DNA from: Vibrio amylolyticus
GTDB lineage: Bacteria > Pseudomonadota > Gammaproteobacteria > Enterobacterales > Vibrionaceae
DNA: 64,000 nucleotides
Reading direction: 5' to 3'
Assembly (NCBI RefSeq): GCF_023145695.1
Contig: NZ_JAJHVV010000003.1
Coordinates: forward strand, 1-64,000
In this document: positions 1 through 8,892 of the stretch, in pieces
Numbering within the stretch: position 1 is the stretch's first letter
Layout of the letters: every line of letters starts with the position of its first letter
Made by a program: the position numbers and the translations under genes
Notes under the pieces: model-generated
Seen by the model: the letters and a program-made list of their open reading frames with translations, nothing else
Told to the model about the DNA's origin: nothing
Database searches by the model: none

Positions 1-1176
1 AATGAAGTCGAAGAGCAGGTTCAAGCGCTAGAGTCAGAACAAGAACCAGAAGACGTAATAGCGGACGTTGAAGAGTCAACGGTAGAGCCTGAGCAAGAAA
101 CGGTGGCTGACAATGAGGTCGAGCTTACTGATGGCCTTGATGAGATTCCGGAAACCTTTGATGCGTTAGAACTTCCTGAATATAACGAAGAAGATGCTTT
201 GGCGGATATGCCCGTCGATGATGAGCTATCCAATGATGTAGAATCGGGCTCTTATGAGGAGGCAGTAGAAACCTTCGATGAGCAAGATCTTCCTGAGTAT
301 AGTGAGGATGACGCTCTGGCTGACATGCCAGTAGAAGCAGCTCAAGACGATCTAGCAGATGATACTGATGTGTTAGAGGAATCAACCTCTGAGTTGATAG
401 AGTCAGAGCATTCTATTTCTGAAAGTGTCACTCTCGATGATCGTAACGAGGAACTGAAAAGTGAGCCTGTTATTGATTCACCAGAGTCTGAGGCTAGTTC
501 TGAACAAGATGCTCTATTTGATGTGTTTCAAGCACAAGATATTGAATCTCTCTCTCGCGATGAGTTTGATGAGGGTGCGTTGAGTGAGCTACTTTCAGAG
601 TCCGATGAGGATCTTGATGTAGGCTCTTTCTCATTCGATACTGCTATTGATACTCAGACCTCTGACAGTGCTGGGATGGATATTGATGCAATGTTGGAGA
701 TGGGAGGAGAAGATTGGAATGGCTTTAATCTATCTCCAGAGCAACAAGCTAGCATTTCAACCGATATTCCAGACGAAGAGAAAGAGGTTTGGAGTGAAGA
801 TAATAAGCCCGAAGAGGCGGAAGTTTCAGACGAAAATTGGGAGCAGCAAGAAGACTTTGATTCAACCTCTAATCAGTATCGCACCATTGATGAATTAATG
901 GCGGAAGTCGATCATGAAGAGGAAACTACCCCTGATGACGAGGAGCTAAATCTGAATGTTGGGCTTGATGAGTTCCCTGATGTGATTGGTGATATTGGCT
1001 TTGAAGATGTTGATACCAATGCTGAAGCGGTCGGAAAGTTAGACTTAGCGAAAATATATATGGAAATGAACGATGCCGCTGGGGCAATTAAACTTCTGGA
1101 AGAGGCTATTGTGGATGGTTCAGATGCAATTCGCCAAGAAGCGAAAGGCTTGATCGACACAATAAGAAAGAGTTAA
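1..1176 (+). CDS. fimV: FimV-like polar hub protein, C-terminal part (5' end outside window)
   Basis: The reading frame is open from base 1, so this is the 3' part of a longer gene. The visible 391 residues are extremely acidic and low in complexity, as in the cytoplasmic tail of FimV/HubP proteins, which organise the cell pole in Vibrio and Pseudomonas. The last 45 residues (KLDLAKIYMEMNDAAGAIKL onward) form the TPR-like FimV C-terminal domain. The tail has an imperfect repeat of the pattern ETFDxxxLPEYxEDDALADMPV, at bases 151-216 and 268-333. The N-terminal LysM and membrane segments expected for the family lie outside the window. truA follows after a terminator. FimV versus another acidic hub protein is settled by the C-terminal domain. 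Confidence 0.85.
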   Translation, partial: NEVEEQVQALESEQEPEDVIADVEESTVEPEQETVADNEVELTDGLDEIPETFDALELPEYNEEDALADMPVDDELSNDVESGSYEEAVETFDEQDLPEYSEDDALADMPVEAAQDDLADDTDVLEESTSELIESEHSISESVTLDDRNEELKSEPVIDSPESEASSEQDALFDVFQAQDIESLSRDEFDEGALSELLSESDEDLDVGSFSFDTAIDTQTSDSAGMDIDAMLEMGGEDWNGFNLSPEQQASISTDIPDEEKEVWSEDNKPEEAEVSDENWEQQEDFDSTSNQYRTIDELMAEVDHEEETTPDDEELNLNVGLDEFPDVIGDIGFEDVDTNAEAVGKLDLAKIYMEMNDAAGAIKLLEEAIVDGSDAIRQEAKGLIDTIRKS

Positions 1177-1210
1177 GTGAATAACTCCTAAGTTAAAAAA
1201 CAGTAAAAAA

Positions 1211-1235
1211 GGCGGCATTAGCCGCCTGTTTTTTT
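1211..1235 (+). terminator. Rho-independent terminator after fimV
   Basis: A perfect 6-bp stem, GGCGGC/GCCGCC, with an ATTA loop is followed by a T-rich run. It lies 35 bases after the fimV stop and separates it from truA. Confidence 0.85.
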
Positions 1236-1301
1236 AGAGTCGTTAGATATTTGTCGTTATTGATCTTATACTCTGCGACCCAAATTTAAGAGTAGATGAA
1301 C

Positions 1302-2096
1302 ATGAGAATTGCACTGGGCATTGAATACGATGGCACGAATTACTATGGTTGGCAGCGTCAACGAGATGTAAATAGTGTTCAAGAAGAGCTAGAGAAATCT
1401 CTTAGTATTGTCGCAAACCATCCTGTTGAAGTTCAATGCGCGGGCCGTACCGATTCTGGTGTTCATGGCACAGGGCAAGTCGTTCACTTCGATAGTGAAT
1501 CGATCAGAAAGCCTGCCGCTTGGACTATGGGTGTGAATGCCAACTTACCTAAAGATATATGCGTCCGTTGGGCTCATGTTGTGGATGAAAATTTTCACGC
1601 AAGATTTACAGCAACGGCTCGTCGTTATCGTTACATTATTTATAATCATGCGTTGAGACCTGGAATTCTCTCATCGGGGCTAAGTCATTATCACGGGGAT
1701 CTTGATGTAGAAAAGATGAACGTGGCGGGTCAGTATCTAATTGGTGAGAATGACTTCACGTCCTTTAGAGCGATTCATTGTCAATCTCGTAGCCCTTGGC
1801 GTAATATCATGCATCTAAACGTGACCCGTCATGGGCATTATGTGGTGATAGATATCAAAGCCAATGCGTTTGTACATCATATGGTTAGAAATATTACAGG
1901 CAGCTTAATTACCGTCGGTAAAGGTGAGCAGAAACCGGAGTGGATTAAATGGTTGCTTGAGTCGAAAGATCGCAAACTCGCATCAGCCACCGCAAAGGCG
2001 GAAGGTTTGTACCTAATAGACGTTGATTACCCGTTGAATTATCAATTGCCTAGAGAGCCGATTGGCCCGCTATTTTTACCTGATGACTTAAATTGA
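1302..2096 (+). CDS. truA: tRNA pseudouridine(38-40) synthase TruA
   Basis: TruA converts uridines 38-40 of the tRNA anticodon stem to pseudouridine in the cytoplasm. The protein begins [11 protein letters not shown] and carries the catalytic-loop motif [10 protein letters not shown] with the essential Asp at about residue 51. Length from this start is 264 residues, normal for the family. An upstream in-frame ATG at 1296 is only 3 bases from the TAAGAG ribosome-binding-like stretch, whereas the ATG at 1302 is 9 bases away and matches the conserved N-terminus, so 1302 is preferred. It sits between fimV and accD, the usual order in Vibrio. Confidence 0.93.
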   Translation: MRIALGIEYDGTNYYGWQRQRDVNSVQEELEKSLSIVANHPVEVQCAGRTDSGVHGTGQVVHFDSESIRKPAAWTMGVNANLPKDICVRWAHVVDENFHARFTATARRYRYIIYNHALRPGILSSGLSHYHGDLDVEKMNVAGQYLIGENDFTSFRAIHCQSRSPWRNIMHLNVTRHGHYVVIDIKANAFVHHMVRNITGSLITVGKGEQKPEWIKWLLESKDRKLASATAKAEGLYLIDVDYPLNYQLPREPIGPLFLPDDLN

Positions 2097-2228
2097 AGCG
2101 GTATTTAAGTCAAAATTTAAACATTTTATGTGTGAGATATCGATACAGGAAATAGGTACAACCAGTTTTTTGTCTACAGTTGGCATTTAATATGCTTTAA
2201 TCCTTCACGCATAAATTCCGAATTTGTT

Positions 2229-2250
2229 TCTTACGCAATCAAGCGTAAGA
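2229..2250 (+). promoter_or_regulatory. Hairpin in the accD leader
   Basis: A perfect 8-bp inverted repeat, TCTTACGC/GCGTAAGA, with loop AATCAA ends 19 bases before the accD ATG and just upstream of its AAAGG ribosome-binding site. There is no T run, so it is not an intrinsic terminator. A role in control of accD is inference. Confidence 0.5.
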
Positions 2251-2269
2251 CTAGATAGAAAGGTCTTCC

Positions 2270-3196
2270 ATGAGTTGGCTTGAAAAAATATTAGAAAAAA
2301 GCAACATAGTTAGTTCTCGTAAAGCGTCTATCCCTGAAGGTGTATGGACAAAATGTACCTCTTGTGAACAAGTGCTTTATCACGCTGAGTTAGAGCGTAA
2401 CTTTGAAGTGTGTCCTAAATGTGACCACCACATGAGAATGAAGGCGCGCCGTCGTCTTGAAACATTTTTAGATGCGGATAACCGTGTTGAATTAGCGAAT
2501 GACTTAGAGCCAAAAGATAAGCTTAAGTTTAAAGACTCTAAACGTTATAAAGATCGTATCTCTGCTGCACAAAAGAACAGCGGTGAGAAAGATGCACTTG
2601 TTGTAATGCAAGGTGAGCTACTAGGTATGCCGCTTGTTGCTTGTGCTTTCGAGTTCTCATTCATGGGCGGTTCTATGGGCTCAGTTGTTGGTGCTCGTTT
2701 CGTTCGTGCGGTCGACGCTGCTATTGAGAACAATTGTGGTTTGGTTTGTTTCTCAGCGAGTGGTGGTGCTCGTATGCAAGAGGCTTTAATGTCTCTTATG
2801 CAAATGGCGAAAACCAGTGCAGCATTAGAACGTTTGTCCGCTAAAGGGTTACCGTTCATTTCAGTCATGACTGACCCTACAATGGGTGGTGTGTCTGCAA
2901 GTTTAGCGATGCTCGGTGATGTGAATATCGGTGAGCCAAAAGCACTGATCGGTTTTGCTGGTCGTCGTGTTATTGAACAAACGGTTCGAGAAGACCTTCC
3001 TGAAGGTTTCCAACGTAGTGAGTTTTTACTAGAGCATGGTGCGATTGATATGATCGTTGATCGCCGTGAAATGCGTCAAAGAGTCGGTAGCCTTATCGCT
3101 AAACTGACTAACCGAAAGTCACCATTAGTTGTTTCTGTGAACGATTCTCCAAAGGAATCGGGATATCAAGTACCAGAAGCCACTGAAAAAGGGTAA
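2270..3196 (+). CDS. accD: Acetyl-CoA carboxylase carboxyltransferase subunit beta
   Basis: AccD with AccA moves the carboxyl group from carboxybiotin to acetyl-CoA, making malonyl-CoA for fatty acid synthesis. The 308-residue protein has the bacterial zinc ribbon, CxxC-X15-CxxC at residues C29, C32, C48 and C51, and then a crotonase-like carboxyltransferase core with the glycine-rich [12 protein letters not shown] and [11 protein letters not shown] segments that form the acyl-CoA site. The ATG has an AAAGG ribosome-binding site 6 bases upstream. A leader hairpin at 2229-2250 precedes it. folC follows in the same direction after 42 bases, as in many gammaproteobacteria. Confidence 0.97.
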   Translation: MSWLEKILEKSNIVSSRKASIPEGVWTKCTSCEQVLYHAELERNFEVCPKCDHHMRMKARRRLETFLDADNRVELANDLEPKDKLKFKDSKRYKDRISAAQKNSGEKDALVVMQGELLGMPLVACAFEFSFMGGSMGSVVGARFVRAVDAAIENNCGLVCFSASGGARMQEALMSLMQMAKTSAALERLSAKGLPFISVMTDPTMGGVSASLAMLGDVNIGEPKALIGFAGRRVIEQTVREDLPEGFQRSEFLLEHGAIDMIVDRREMRQRVGSLIAKLTNRKSPLVVSVNDSPKESGYQVPEATEKG

Positions 3197-3238
3197 AGTA
3201 GACACTAACAAAACACCACAGTATTTGGTTATAGTTAG

Positions 3239-4504
3239 ATGACTCAAAACCCAATTCCTCAAGCCACATCTCCCTTAACGATGTGGCTTGATTATTTATC
3301 CAATATCCACACCTCTGCAATAGATTTAGGTCTTGATCGCGTTCAAGCGGTCGCTGAAAAGACTGACCTTACAAAACCTGCTCCAACTGTCATTACTGTT
3401 GCTGGAACCAATGGCAAAGGCTCAACATGTGCATTGATGGAAGCCATCCTTCTAGACGCTGGTTATAGCGTTGGTGTATATAGCTCCCCGCATTTGATTC
3501 GTTATAATGAACGAGTTCGTATTAATGGTGTTGACCTTGAAAATGAGAAACACTGTATCGCTTTTGATTATATCGAGCGTATGCGAGGCGATATCAGCTT
3601 AAGCTTTTTTGAATATGGCACTCTGGCGGCTCTGAGAGTCTTTCAATCAGAGAAAGTTGATGTTGTATTGCTTGAAGTGGGCCTTGGTGGCCGCTTGGAT
3701 GCGACGAACATAGTAGATCATGATGTTTCTGTTATCACAAGCTTAGCGGTTGACCATGTTGATTGGCTTGGTGACGATATCAATGTGATTGGTTTTGAAA
3801 AAGCAGGAATTTTTCGTTCTAATCGTCCTGCTATTTGTGGACAACCTAAACCGCCTGCGACCGTAGCCGCTCATGCTGATGATATTGGCGCAAACTTCCA
3901 CCAAGTGGGCATTCAATATACCTATCAAAAAGAGAGTGATACGACTTGGCAATGGAAAAGTGGGACGTTTGAATTAGGCGCTTTACCCATTCCAAAGCTA
4001 CCGATTCAGAACGCGGCGACCGCGTTAATGGCTCTTGCGACAGCAGAGCTTGATCTCAGCGATGTGAACATTGTTAATGGTCTAAAATCAGCTCAGCTTC
4101 CTGGGCGCATGCAAATTATATCGGCCGAACCTGTGATTATTTTGGATGTAGCGCATAACCCTCACTCTGCACAGTACTTAGTTAAGTCTATAGAAGAGAG
4201 CTATCCAGAGAAAACTATTCACACTGTTGTTGCAATGCTGCACGATAAAGATATCAAGGCAACGCTGGATGAGCTGTCACCAATTACCGAGCATTGGTAT
4301 CCCGCTTCACTAGAAGGCCCTAGAGCAGCGACTGTTGATGAACTATCAACCTACCTACCTAATGTCGTAGGAAAGTATCAAACCCCTGTAGAAGCTTTTA
4401 ATAGCGCTTTGACAAAGGCAAATGAACACGATGTCATTATTGTCGTTGGTTCATTTCATACTGTAGGCGAAGTATTAGAGCACTGGCAGAGCAAAGGAGA
4501 GTAA
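3239..4504 (+). CDS. folC: Bifunctional dihydrofolate synthase / folylpolyglutamate synthase
   Basis: FolC makes dihydrofolate from dihydropteroate and glutamate and then adds further glutamates to folates, using ATP. The 421-residue protein shows the Mur-ligase-type nucleotide loop GTNGKGST at residues 56-63, the YSSPHLIRYNER folate-side motif near residue 80, GLGGRLDATN near residue 147, and DVAHNPHS in the C-terminal domain. Length is normal. Its TAA stop directly abuts the dedD ATG, so the two are almost certainly co-transcribed, and the AGGAGA at 4495-4500 inside the folC end serves dedD. Confidence 0.97.
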   Translation: MTQNPIPQATSPLTMWLDYLSNIHTSAIDLGLDRVQAVAEKTDLTKPAPTVITVAGTNGKGSTCALMEAILLDAGYSVGVYSSPHLIRYNERVRINGVDLENEKHCIAFDYIERMRGDISLSFFEYGTLAALRVFQSEKVDVVLLEVGLGGRLDATNIVDHDVSVITSLAVDHVDWLGDDINVIGFEKAGIFRSNRPAICGQPKPPATVAAHADDIGANFHQVGIQYTYQKESDTTWQWKSGTFELGALPIPKLPIQNAATALMALATAELDLSDVNIVNGLKSAQLPGRMQIISAEPVIILDVAHNPHSAQYLVKSIEESYPEKTIHTVVAMLHDKDIKATLDELSPITEHWYPASLEGPRAATVDELSTYLPNVVGKYQTPVEAFNSALTKANEHDVIIVVGSFHTVGEVLEHWQSKGE

Positions 4505-5056
4505 ATGGCAAGTAAGTTTCAAAGCCGATTAGTTGGCACCATCATCTTAGTGGCGGTTGGCATTATTGTGTTGCCTGATCTACTTGATGGTGAAAAGCTT
4601 CATTACAAAGAAGAAGTGGCTAGCATTCCAATTAAGCCAGAGCTAGATAGCGAGATGGAAGTTTTTGAACTTCTTGATCCGGTAGAGGACGAAATTGCCC
4701 TGCCTGAATCGCCTGTCGACGTTGTTCTTAATGTTGCCCAAGAGGGAGATAATGAAAGTAATAGGGACGATCCTTTACCGATAAAGGTCAAGCCTGTTGC
4801 TGAAAAGAATGACTATCAAGATAGCGCATGGATCATTCAATTAATGGCGTTAAAGAATGAAGAAAATGCCAATACTTTAGTAAAGGACTTACAAAAAAGA
4901 GGGTATCAAGCCCATACTAAGAAAGAAAATGATTTCACTCGAGTGATTATTGGCCCGGATGTATCAAAAAGTAAACTTGAGCAACAGCTGGTAGAACTGG
5001 ATAAAATTACTGGTTCAAATGGTCGGTTGCTTAAATTTAAACCACTAAACCCATAA
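4505..5056 (+). CDS. dedD: SPOR-domain cell-division protein DedD
   Basis: DedD is a bitopic inner-membrane protein that binds denuded septal peptidoglycan through a C-terminal SPOR domain. Seen here: one N-terminal membrane helix (about residues 8-26, LVGTIILVAVGIIVLPDLL), an acidic, proline-containing periplasmic linker, and a SPOR domain over about residues 104-180 (AWIIQLMALKNEENA through GRLLKF). At 183 residues it is slightly shorter than the E. coli protein. It begins immediately after the folC stop. Its own stop lies inside the PurR-like box of the next gene pair. Confidence 0.92.
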   Translation: MASKFQSRLVGTIILVAVGIIVLPDLLDGEKLHYKEEVASIPIKPELDSEMEVFELLDPVEDEIALPESPVDVVLNVAQEGDNESNRDDPLPIKVKPVAEKNDYQDSAWIIQLMALKNEENANTLVKDLQKRGYQAHTKKENDFTRVIIGPDVSKSKLEQQLVELDKITGSNGRLLKFKPLNP

Positions 5057-5070
5057 GAAAACGTTTGCGT
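5055..5070 (+). promoter_or_regulatory. PurR operator for cvpA-purF
   Basis: AAGAAAACGTTTGCGT matches the purine repressor consensus ACGCAAACGTTTGCGT at 14 of 16 positions. It overlaps the dedD stop codon and lies just upstream of a TAAAAT -10-like element at 5086-5091. PurR control of cvpA-purF is established in E. coli. Its use here is inferred from the match and position. Confidence 0.8.
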
Positions 5071-5117
5071 CAGCATTTTTTCTGTTAAAATGCGCGCCAA
5101 CTTAAGATGCAGAAAAC

Positions 5118-5609
5118 ATGAATTGGTTAGATATTGTCATTTTAGGGGTGATCGGGCTATCAGCTTTGATCAGTTTAATTCGCGGGTTTGCGAAGGAAGC
5201 GTTGTCATTAGTAATTTGGTGTGGTGCATTTTTTATCGCCAGTCAATATTACGCAAAATTGGCGGTTTATTTCACCAATATTGAAGATGACATGTTTCGC
5301 AATGGTACCGCGATTGCAGCGCTGTTTGTCGCTACTCTCATTGTGGGCGCGATCGTTAATTATGTGATCGCACAATTAGTCGAGAAAACGGGACTTTCTG
5401 GCACTGACCGAGTTTTAGGTATTGTGTTCGGCGGATTGAGAGGGGTGCTAATTGTTTCGGCAGCGTTGTTCTTTATGGATTTGTTTACCGCATTTCCAGA
5501 ATCAGAGTGGTTTGGAAACTCGCAATTGGCTCCTGAATTCAAACGAATAATAGAGCCGTTTTTTGAGCACTTACAAGCAACATCAACTTTTTTATCTGGC
5601 GCATTATAG
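5118..5609 (+). CDS. cvpA: CvpA family inner-membrane protein
   Basis: CvpA is a small polytopic inner-membrane protein named for its need in colicin V production; its basic role is not settled. The 163-residue sequence begins MNWLDIVILGVIGLSALISL and shows about four hydrophobic helices (near residues 3-20, 28-48, 63-83 and 100-120), with the conserved RGFAKEALS segment after the first helix. It has normal length and the usual neighbour, purF, 33 bases downstream. The PurR-like box upstream implies shared control with purine synthesis. Confidence 0.95.
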   Translation: MNWLDIVILGVIGLSALISLIRGFAKEALSLVIWCGAFFIASQYYAKLAVYFTNIEDDMFRNGTAIAALFVATLIVGAIVNYVIAQLVEKTGLSGTDRVLGIVFGGLRGVLIVSAALFFMDLFTAFPESEWFGNSQLAPEFKRIIEPFFEHLQATSTFLSGAL

Positions 5610-5642
5610 CGCCAGCAATTGCCGATTATCGAGGGTTAGGTC

Positions 5643-7151
5643 ATGTGTGGTATTGTTGGAATCGTGGGTACAACGCCTGTAAACCAGTCTATTTATGATG
5701 CATTGACTGTGCTGCAGCATCGTGGCCAAGATGCTGCGGGTATTTGTACCATAGAAAGCAATCGTTTCCGTTTGCGTAAAGCGAACGGTTTAGTGAAAGA
5801 CGTATTTGAAGCAAAACACATGCAGCGCCTTCAAGGTTCTGTAGGTATTGGTCACGTTCGTTACCCTACAGCAGGCAGTTCTAGTGCTTCTGAAGCTCAG
5901 CCATTTTACGTTAACTCTCCATTTGGTATTACTTTAGCTCACAACGGTAACTTAACGAATGCACATAAAATTCGTGCGAAACTAGCGGAAAAAGATCGTC
6001 GTCATATCAATACCACGTCTGATTCAGAAGTACTGCTAAACGTATTAGCGCACGAAATTGACATGGTTAAAGGCAACGTTACGTCTGAAGATGTTTTCCG
6101 TGCGGTTACTAATGTTCATCGTACTATTCGTGGCGCTTATGCTGTCGTCGCTATGATCATTGGACACGGCATGATTGCCTTTAGAGACCCAAATGGCATT
6201 CGTCCTCTATGTTTAGGTAAGCGCGAAGTTGATGGAAAAACGGAATACATGGTCGCTTCTGAATCTGTTGCGTTAGACGCTGTTGGATTTGACTTCGTAC
6301 GTGACGTTGCACCAGGTGAAGCCGTTTACGCGACATTCGACGGTCAATTATTCACGCAACAATGTGCGGACAACCCAGTATTAAATCCATGCTTATTTGA
6401 ATACGTCTACTTTGCTCGTCCAGATTCGTTTATTGATAAAATCTCGGTATACAGCGCACGTGTTGAAATGGGCAAAAAGCTTGGTGAGCGTATTAAAGAA
6501 GAGTATGCCCATCTAGATATAGATGTGGTCATTCCAATCCCAGAAACGTCATGTGATATTGCGCTTCAAATTGCTCAAGCGATTGATACTCCTTACCGCC
6601 AAGGTTTTGTAAAGAACCGTTATGTTGGCCGCACTTTCATCATGCCGGGTCAGCAACAGCGCAAGAAGTCAGTACGCCGTAAGCTCAATGCTATCCGTTC
6701 AGAATTTAAAGATAAGAACGTACTGCTTGTTGATGACTCTATTGTTCGTGGTACTACATCTGAGCAGATCATTGAGATGGCTCGTGATTCAGGTGCTAAG
6801 AAAGTCTTCATGGTTTCGGCTGCTCCAGAAATTCGCTTCCCTAACGTATACGGTATCGATATGCCAACGGCTAATGAGTTAATTGCTCATGGACGTGACA
6901 ACGATGCTATTTGTAAGCAAATCGGTGCCGATGAGCTGATCTTCCAAACACTGGACGATCTAGTAGAGGCAGTTGGTCTTGGCAATACAGATATTGCTCG
7001 CTTTGAGTCATCAGTGTTCAGCGGTGAATACGTGACTGGCGATATTAATCAAGATTATTTAGATTACCTAGAATCATTACGTAGTGATGATGCAAAGGCA
7101 GAAGCTGAAGTTGAGCTTGCTAACCTTGATATTCACAATGAAGGTTCTTAA
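5643..7151 (+). CDS. purF: Amidophosphoribosyltransferase
   Basis: PurF catalyses the first committed step of purine synthesis, making phosphoribosylamine from PRPP and glutamine. The N-terminus MCGIVGIVG exposes Cys2 as the Ntn-type glutaminase nucleophile after Met removal. [10 protein letters not shown] and HNGNLTNA belong to the glutaminase domain. The C-terminal half carries the PRPP-binding motif [15 protein letters not shown]. The 502-residue length is normal. There is a GAGGTT ribosome-binding site just upstream. It ends before a strong bidirectional terminator shared with znuB on the other strand. Confidence 0.97.
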   Translation: MCGIVGIVGTTPVNQSIYDALTVLQHRGQDAAGICTIESNRFRLRKANGLVKDVFEAKHMQRLQGSVGIGHVRYPTAGSSSASEAQPFYVNSPFGITLAHNGNLTNAHKIRAKLAEKDRRHINTTSDSEVLLNVLAHEIDMVKGNVTSEDVFRAVTNVHRTIRGAYAVVAMIIGHGMIAFRDPNGIRPLCLGKREVDGKTEYMVASESVALDAVGFDFVRDVAPGEAVYATFDGQLFTQQCADNPVLNPCLFEYVYFARPDSFIDKISVYSARVEMGKKLGERIKEEYAHLDIDVVIPIPETSCDIALQIAQAIDTPYRQGFVKNRYVGRTFIMPGQQQRKKSVRRKLNAIRSEFKDKNVLLVDDSIVRGTTSEQIIEMARDSGAKKVFMVSAAPEIRFPNVYGIDMPTANELIAHGRDNDAICKQIGADELIFQTLDDLVEAVGLGNTDIARFESSVFSGEYVTGDINQDYLDYLESLRSDDAKAEAEVELANLDIHNEGS

Positions 7152-7187
7152 TTGACTGCGGCTTTACTGATGTAGTGACTTAGAACG

Positions 7188-7217
7188 AAAAAAGGCTTCC
7201 AGTTGGAAGCCTTTTTT
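7188..7217. terminator. Bidirectional terminator between purF and znuB
   Basis: GGCTTCC/GGAAGCC with loop AGTT is flanked by six A on one side and six T on the other, so it can stop transcripts from both converging genes. Confidence 0.9.
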
Positions 7218-7244
7218 GTAAGTTTTTTATCTTCCTAACAAGCT

Positions 7245-8033
7245 TTAATCCGTTCTTGCTCGGAACATCTGGCTAATCAAAAACATTCCCGTTGCACTGA
7301 TTACAACTGATGGTCCCGCTGGAGTATCAAAGGTCCAAGATAGATATAAACCACAGCAGACAGAGATAGCACCGATAACAGAGGCGATCATAGCCATTTG
7401 TTCAGGGGTATGGGCAAGCTTTCTTGCCGTTGCAGCTGGGATAATGAGTAAGGAGGTCATAATAAGCGCACCCACGAACTTCATACCGACAGCAATAACC
7501 AAACCAACCATTAGCATCAAAATAAGGCGCATTAGGTCAATATTGATACCATCGACAGCGGCGAGATCCTCATTAATTGTGGATGACAATAATGGTCGCC
7601 AAAAAACATACAGTGCTATAGCCACCACGACGACACCAGCATAAATAACGAGCAAGTCCGCAGGGGATACAGCAAGTAAATCACCGAACAAGTAGCTCAT
7701 TAAATCGACTCTTACAGAGTCCATAAAACTCACTGTAATTAGCCCTAGTGACAGTGAGCTATGAGCCAGTATTCCCAGTAGTGTATCAGTCGCGACTAGC
7801 TTTTGTTTTTGAAGGGTAACGAGAACAATAGCGAGACCGAAGCAGCAAATAAGTAGTGCTAAATAAATATTAATATTTAGTAAGAAACCCAGAGCTAACC
7901 CCATTAATGATGCGTGAGCGAGGGTGTCACCAAAGTAAGCCATTTTACGCCAAACGACAAAAGAGCCTAATGGTCCTGCTATTGTGGCAATTCCCAACCC
8001 AGCAAGTAGTGAGGGGAGCAAAAAATCAATCAT
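7245..8033 (-). CDS. znuB: Zinc ABC transporter permease ZnuB
   Basis: ZnuB is the membrane channel of the high-affinity zinc importer ZnuABC. The protein is highly hydrophobic with about eight helices and carries the family signature GPLGSFVVWRKMAYFGDTLAHASLMG near the N-terminus. The start at the ATG giving MIDFLLPSLLAG matches the E. coli N-terminus and gives 262 residues. In-frame upstream starts at 8045 (ATG) and 8057 (GTG) are possible but less likely. It overlaps the 3' end of znuC by 8 bases, which implies translational coupling, and shares the Zur-controlled promoter upstream of znuC. Confidence 0.93.
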   Translation of the reverse strand: MIDFLLPSLLAGLGIATIAGPLGSFVVWRKMAYFGDTLAHASLMGLALGFLLNINIYLALLICCFGLAIVLVTLQKQKLVATDTLLGILAHSSLSLGLITVSFMDSVRVDLMSYLFGDLLAVSPADLLVIYAGVVVVAIALYVFWRPLLSSTINEDLAAVDGINIDLMRLILMLMVGLVIAVGMKFVGALIMTSLLIIPAATARKLAHTPEQMAMIASVIGAISVCCGLYLSWTFDTPAGPSVVISATGMFLISQMFRARTD

Positions 8034-8808
8034 GCGAATGTCCATGGTTGTGATCACAACAATCAGATGCGGAACCTTTTACGGGTTTTCCTGATAAATC
8101 GTGGTGGTGCTGATGTTGATGCTGATAAAGGGCGAGTGATTCTCGGCTACTATGACCAAAAAGAGCAATGTATTTAGGGTTTTGAGTGACGTCTTGAGGC
8201 GCACCAGAGCAGCAAATGTGATGCTGTAAACAGATAACATTATCCGTTTTAGCCATGACCAAGTGAAGATCGTGAGAAACCATGAAGACTGCGCAACTAA
8301 AGCGGTGGCGAATTTCATCGATAAGATCATACAGATCGATTTGCCCTTGAATATCAACACCTTGAGCGGGTTCATCAAGCACGAGAAGATCAGGGCGTTG
8401 CAGCAAAGCGCGAGCAATTAAAATACGTTGATTCTCACCACCAGAGAGCTGGTGCATATTATAATTAATGAGGTGTTCAGCACGAACCAATTTAAGTGCA
8501 TCTAAAATCTCTTGCGCACTATAACGTCCAGCTAATTGCAGAAACCGTTTTACATTGAGTGGCAAGCTATCGTTTAGCTGAAGTTTTTGTGGGACATAGC
8601 CTATTTTACATGGCTTATCCTTTTCTATCGTACCAGAGTCCACTTTTTGTAATCCGAGTAACACTTTCACTAGTGTAGATTTACCCGCACCATTAGGCCC
8701 AATTAGAGTAGTGATATGTTTGCGTTTTAAAGTAACGCTGACGTTATCTAAGACTCGTTTGTCATTAAACGAAACACAAATATCGTTTAATTCGACCAAA
8801 ACCGACAT
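8026..8808 (-). CDS. znuC: Zinc ABC transporter ATP-binding protein ZnuC
   Basis: ZnuC drives zinc import by hydrolysing ATP. The 260-residue protein has Walker A GPNGAGKST, the ABC signature LSGGENQR, Walker B LLVLDEPAQGVD and a switch His in MVSHDLH. The C-terminus is His-rich (YQHQHQHHHD and CCDHNHGHSHD) and probably binds zinc, as in other Vibrio and enterobacterial ZnuC proteins. It is transcribed away from znuA with the Zur box between them, and overlaps znuB downstream. Confidence 0.96.
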   Translation of the reverse strand: MSVLVELNDICVSFNDKRVLDNVSVTLKRKHITTLIGPNGAGKSTLVKVLLGLQKVDSGTIEKDKPCKIGYVPQKLQLNDSLPLNVKRFLQLAGRYSAQEILDALKLVRAEHLINYNMHQLSGGENQRILIARALLQRPDLLVLDEPAQGVDIQGQIDLYDLIDEIRHRFSCAVFMVSHDLHLVMAKTDNVICLQHHICCSGAPQDVTQNPKYIALFGHSSRESLALYQHQHQHHHDLSGKPVKGSASDCCDHNHGHSHD

Positions 8809-8833
8809 AAATAGAACTCATTTGCAATTAACT

Positions 8834-8852
8834 AATGTTATAATGTAACATT
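8834..8852. promoter_or_regulatory. Zur box in the znuCB/znuA divergent promoter
   Basis: AATGTTA-taatg-TAACATT is a perfect 7-5-7 inverted repeat and matches the gammaproteobacterial Zur motif. It sits 26 bases upstream of znuC and 41 bases upstream of znuA, where one bound repressor could shut both directions when zinc is plentiful. Confidence 0.92.
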
Positions 8853-8892
8853 CCTTTCTCTTCAATTCTACAGCACGTTGTTTGGTACCCTA

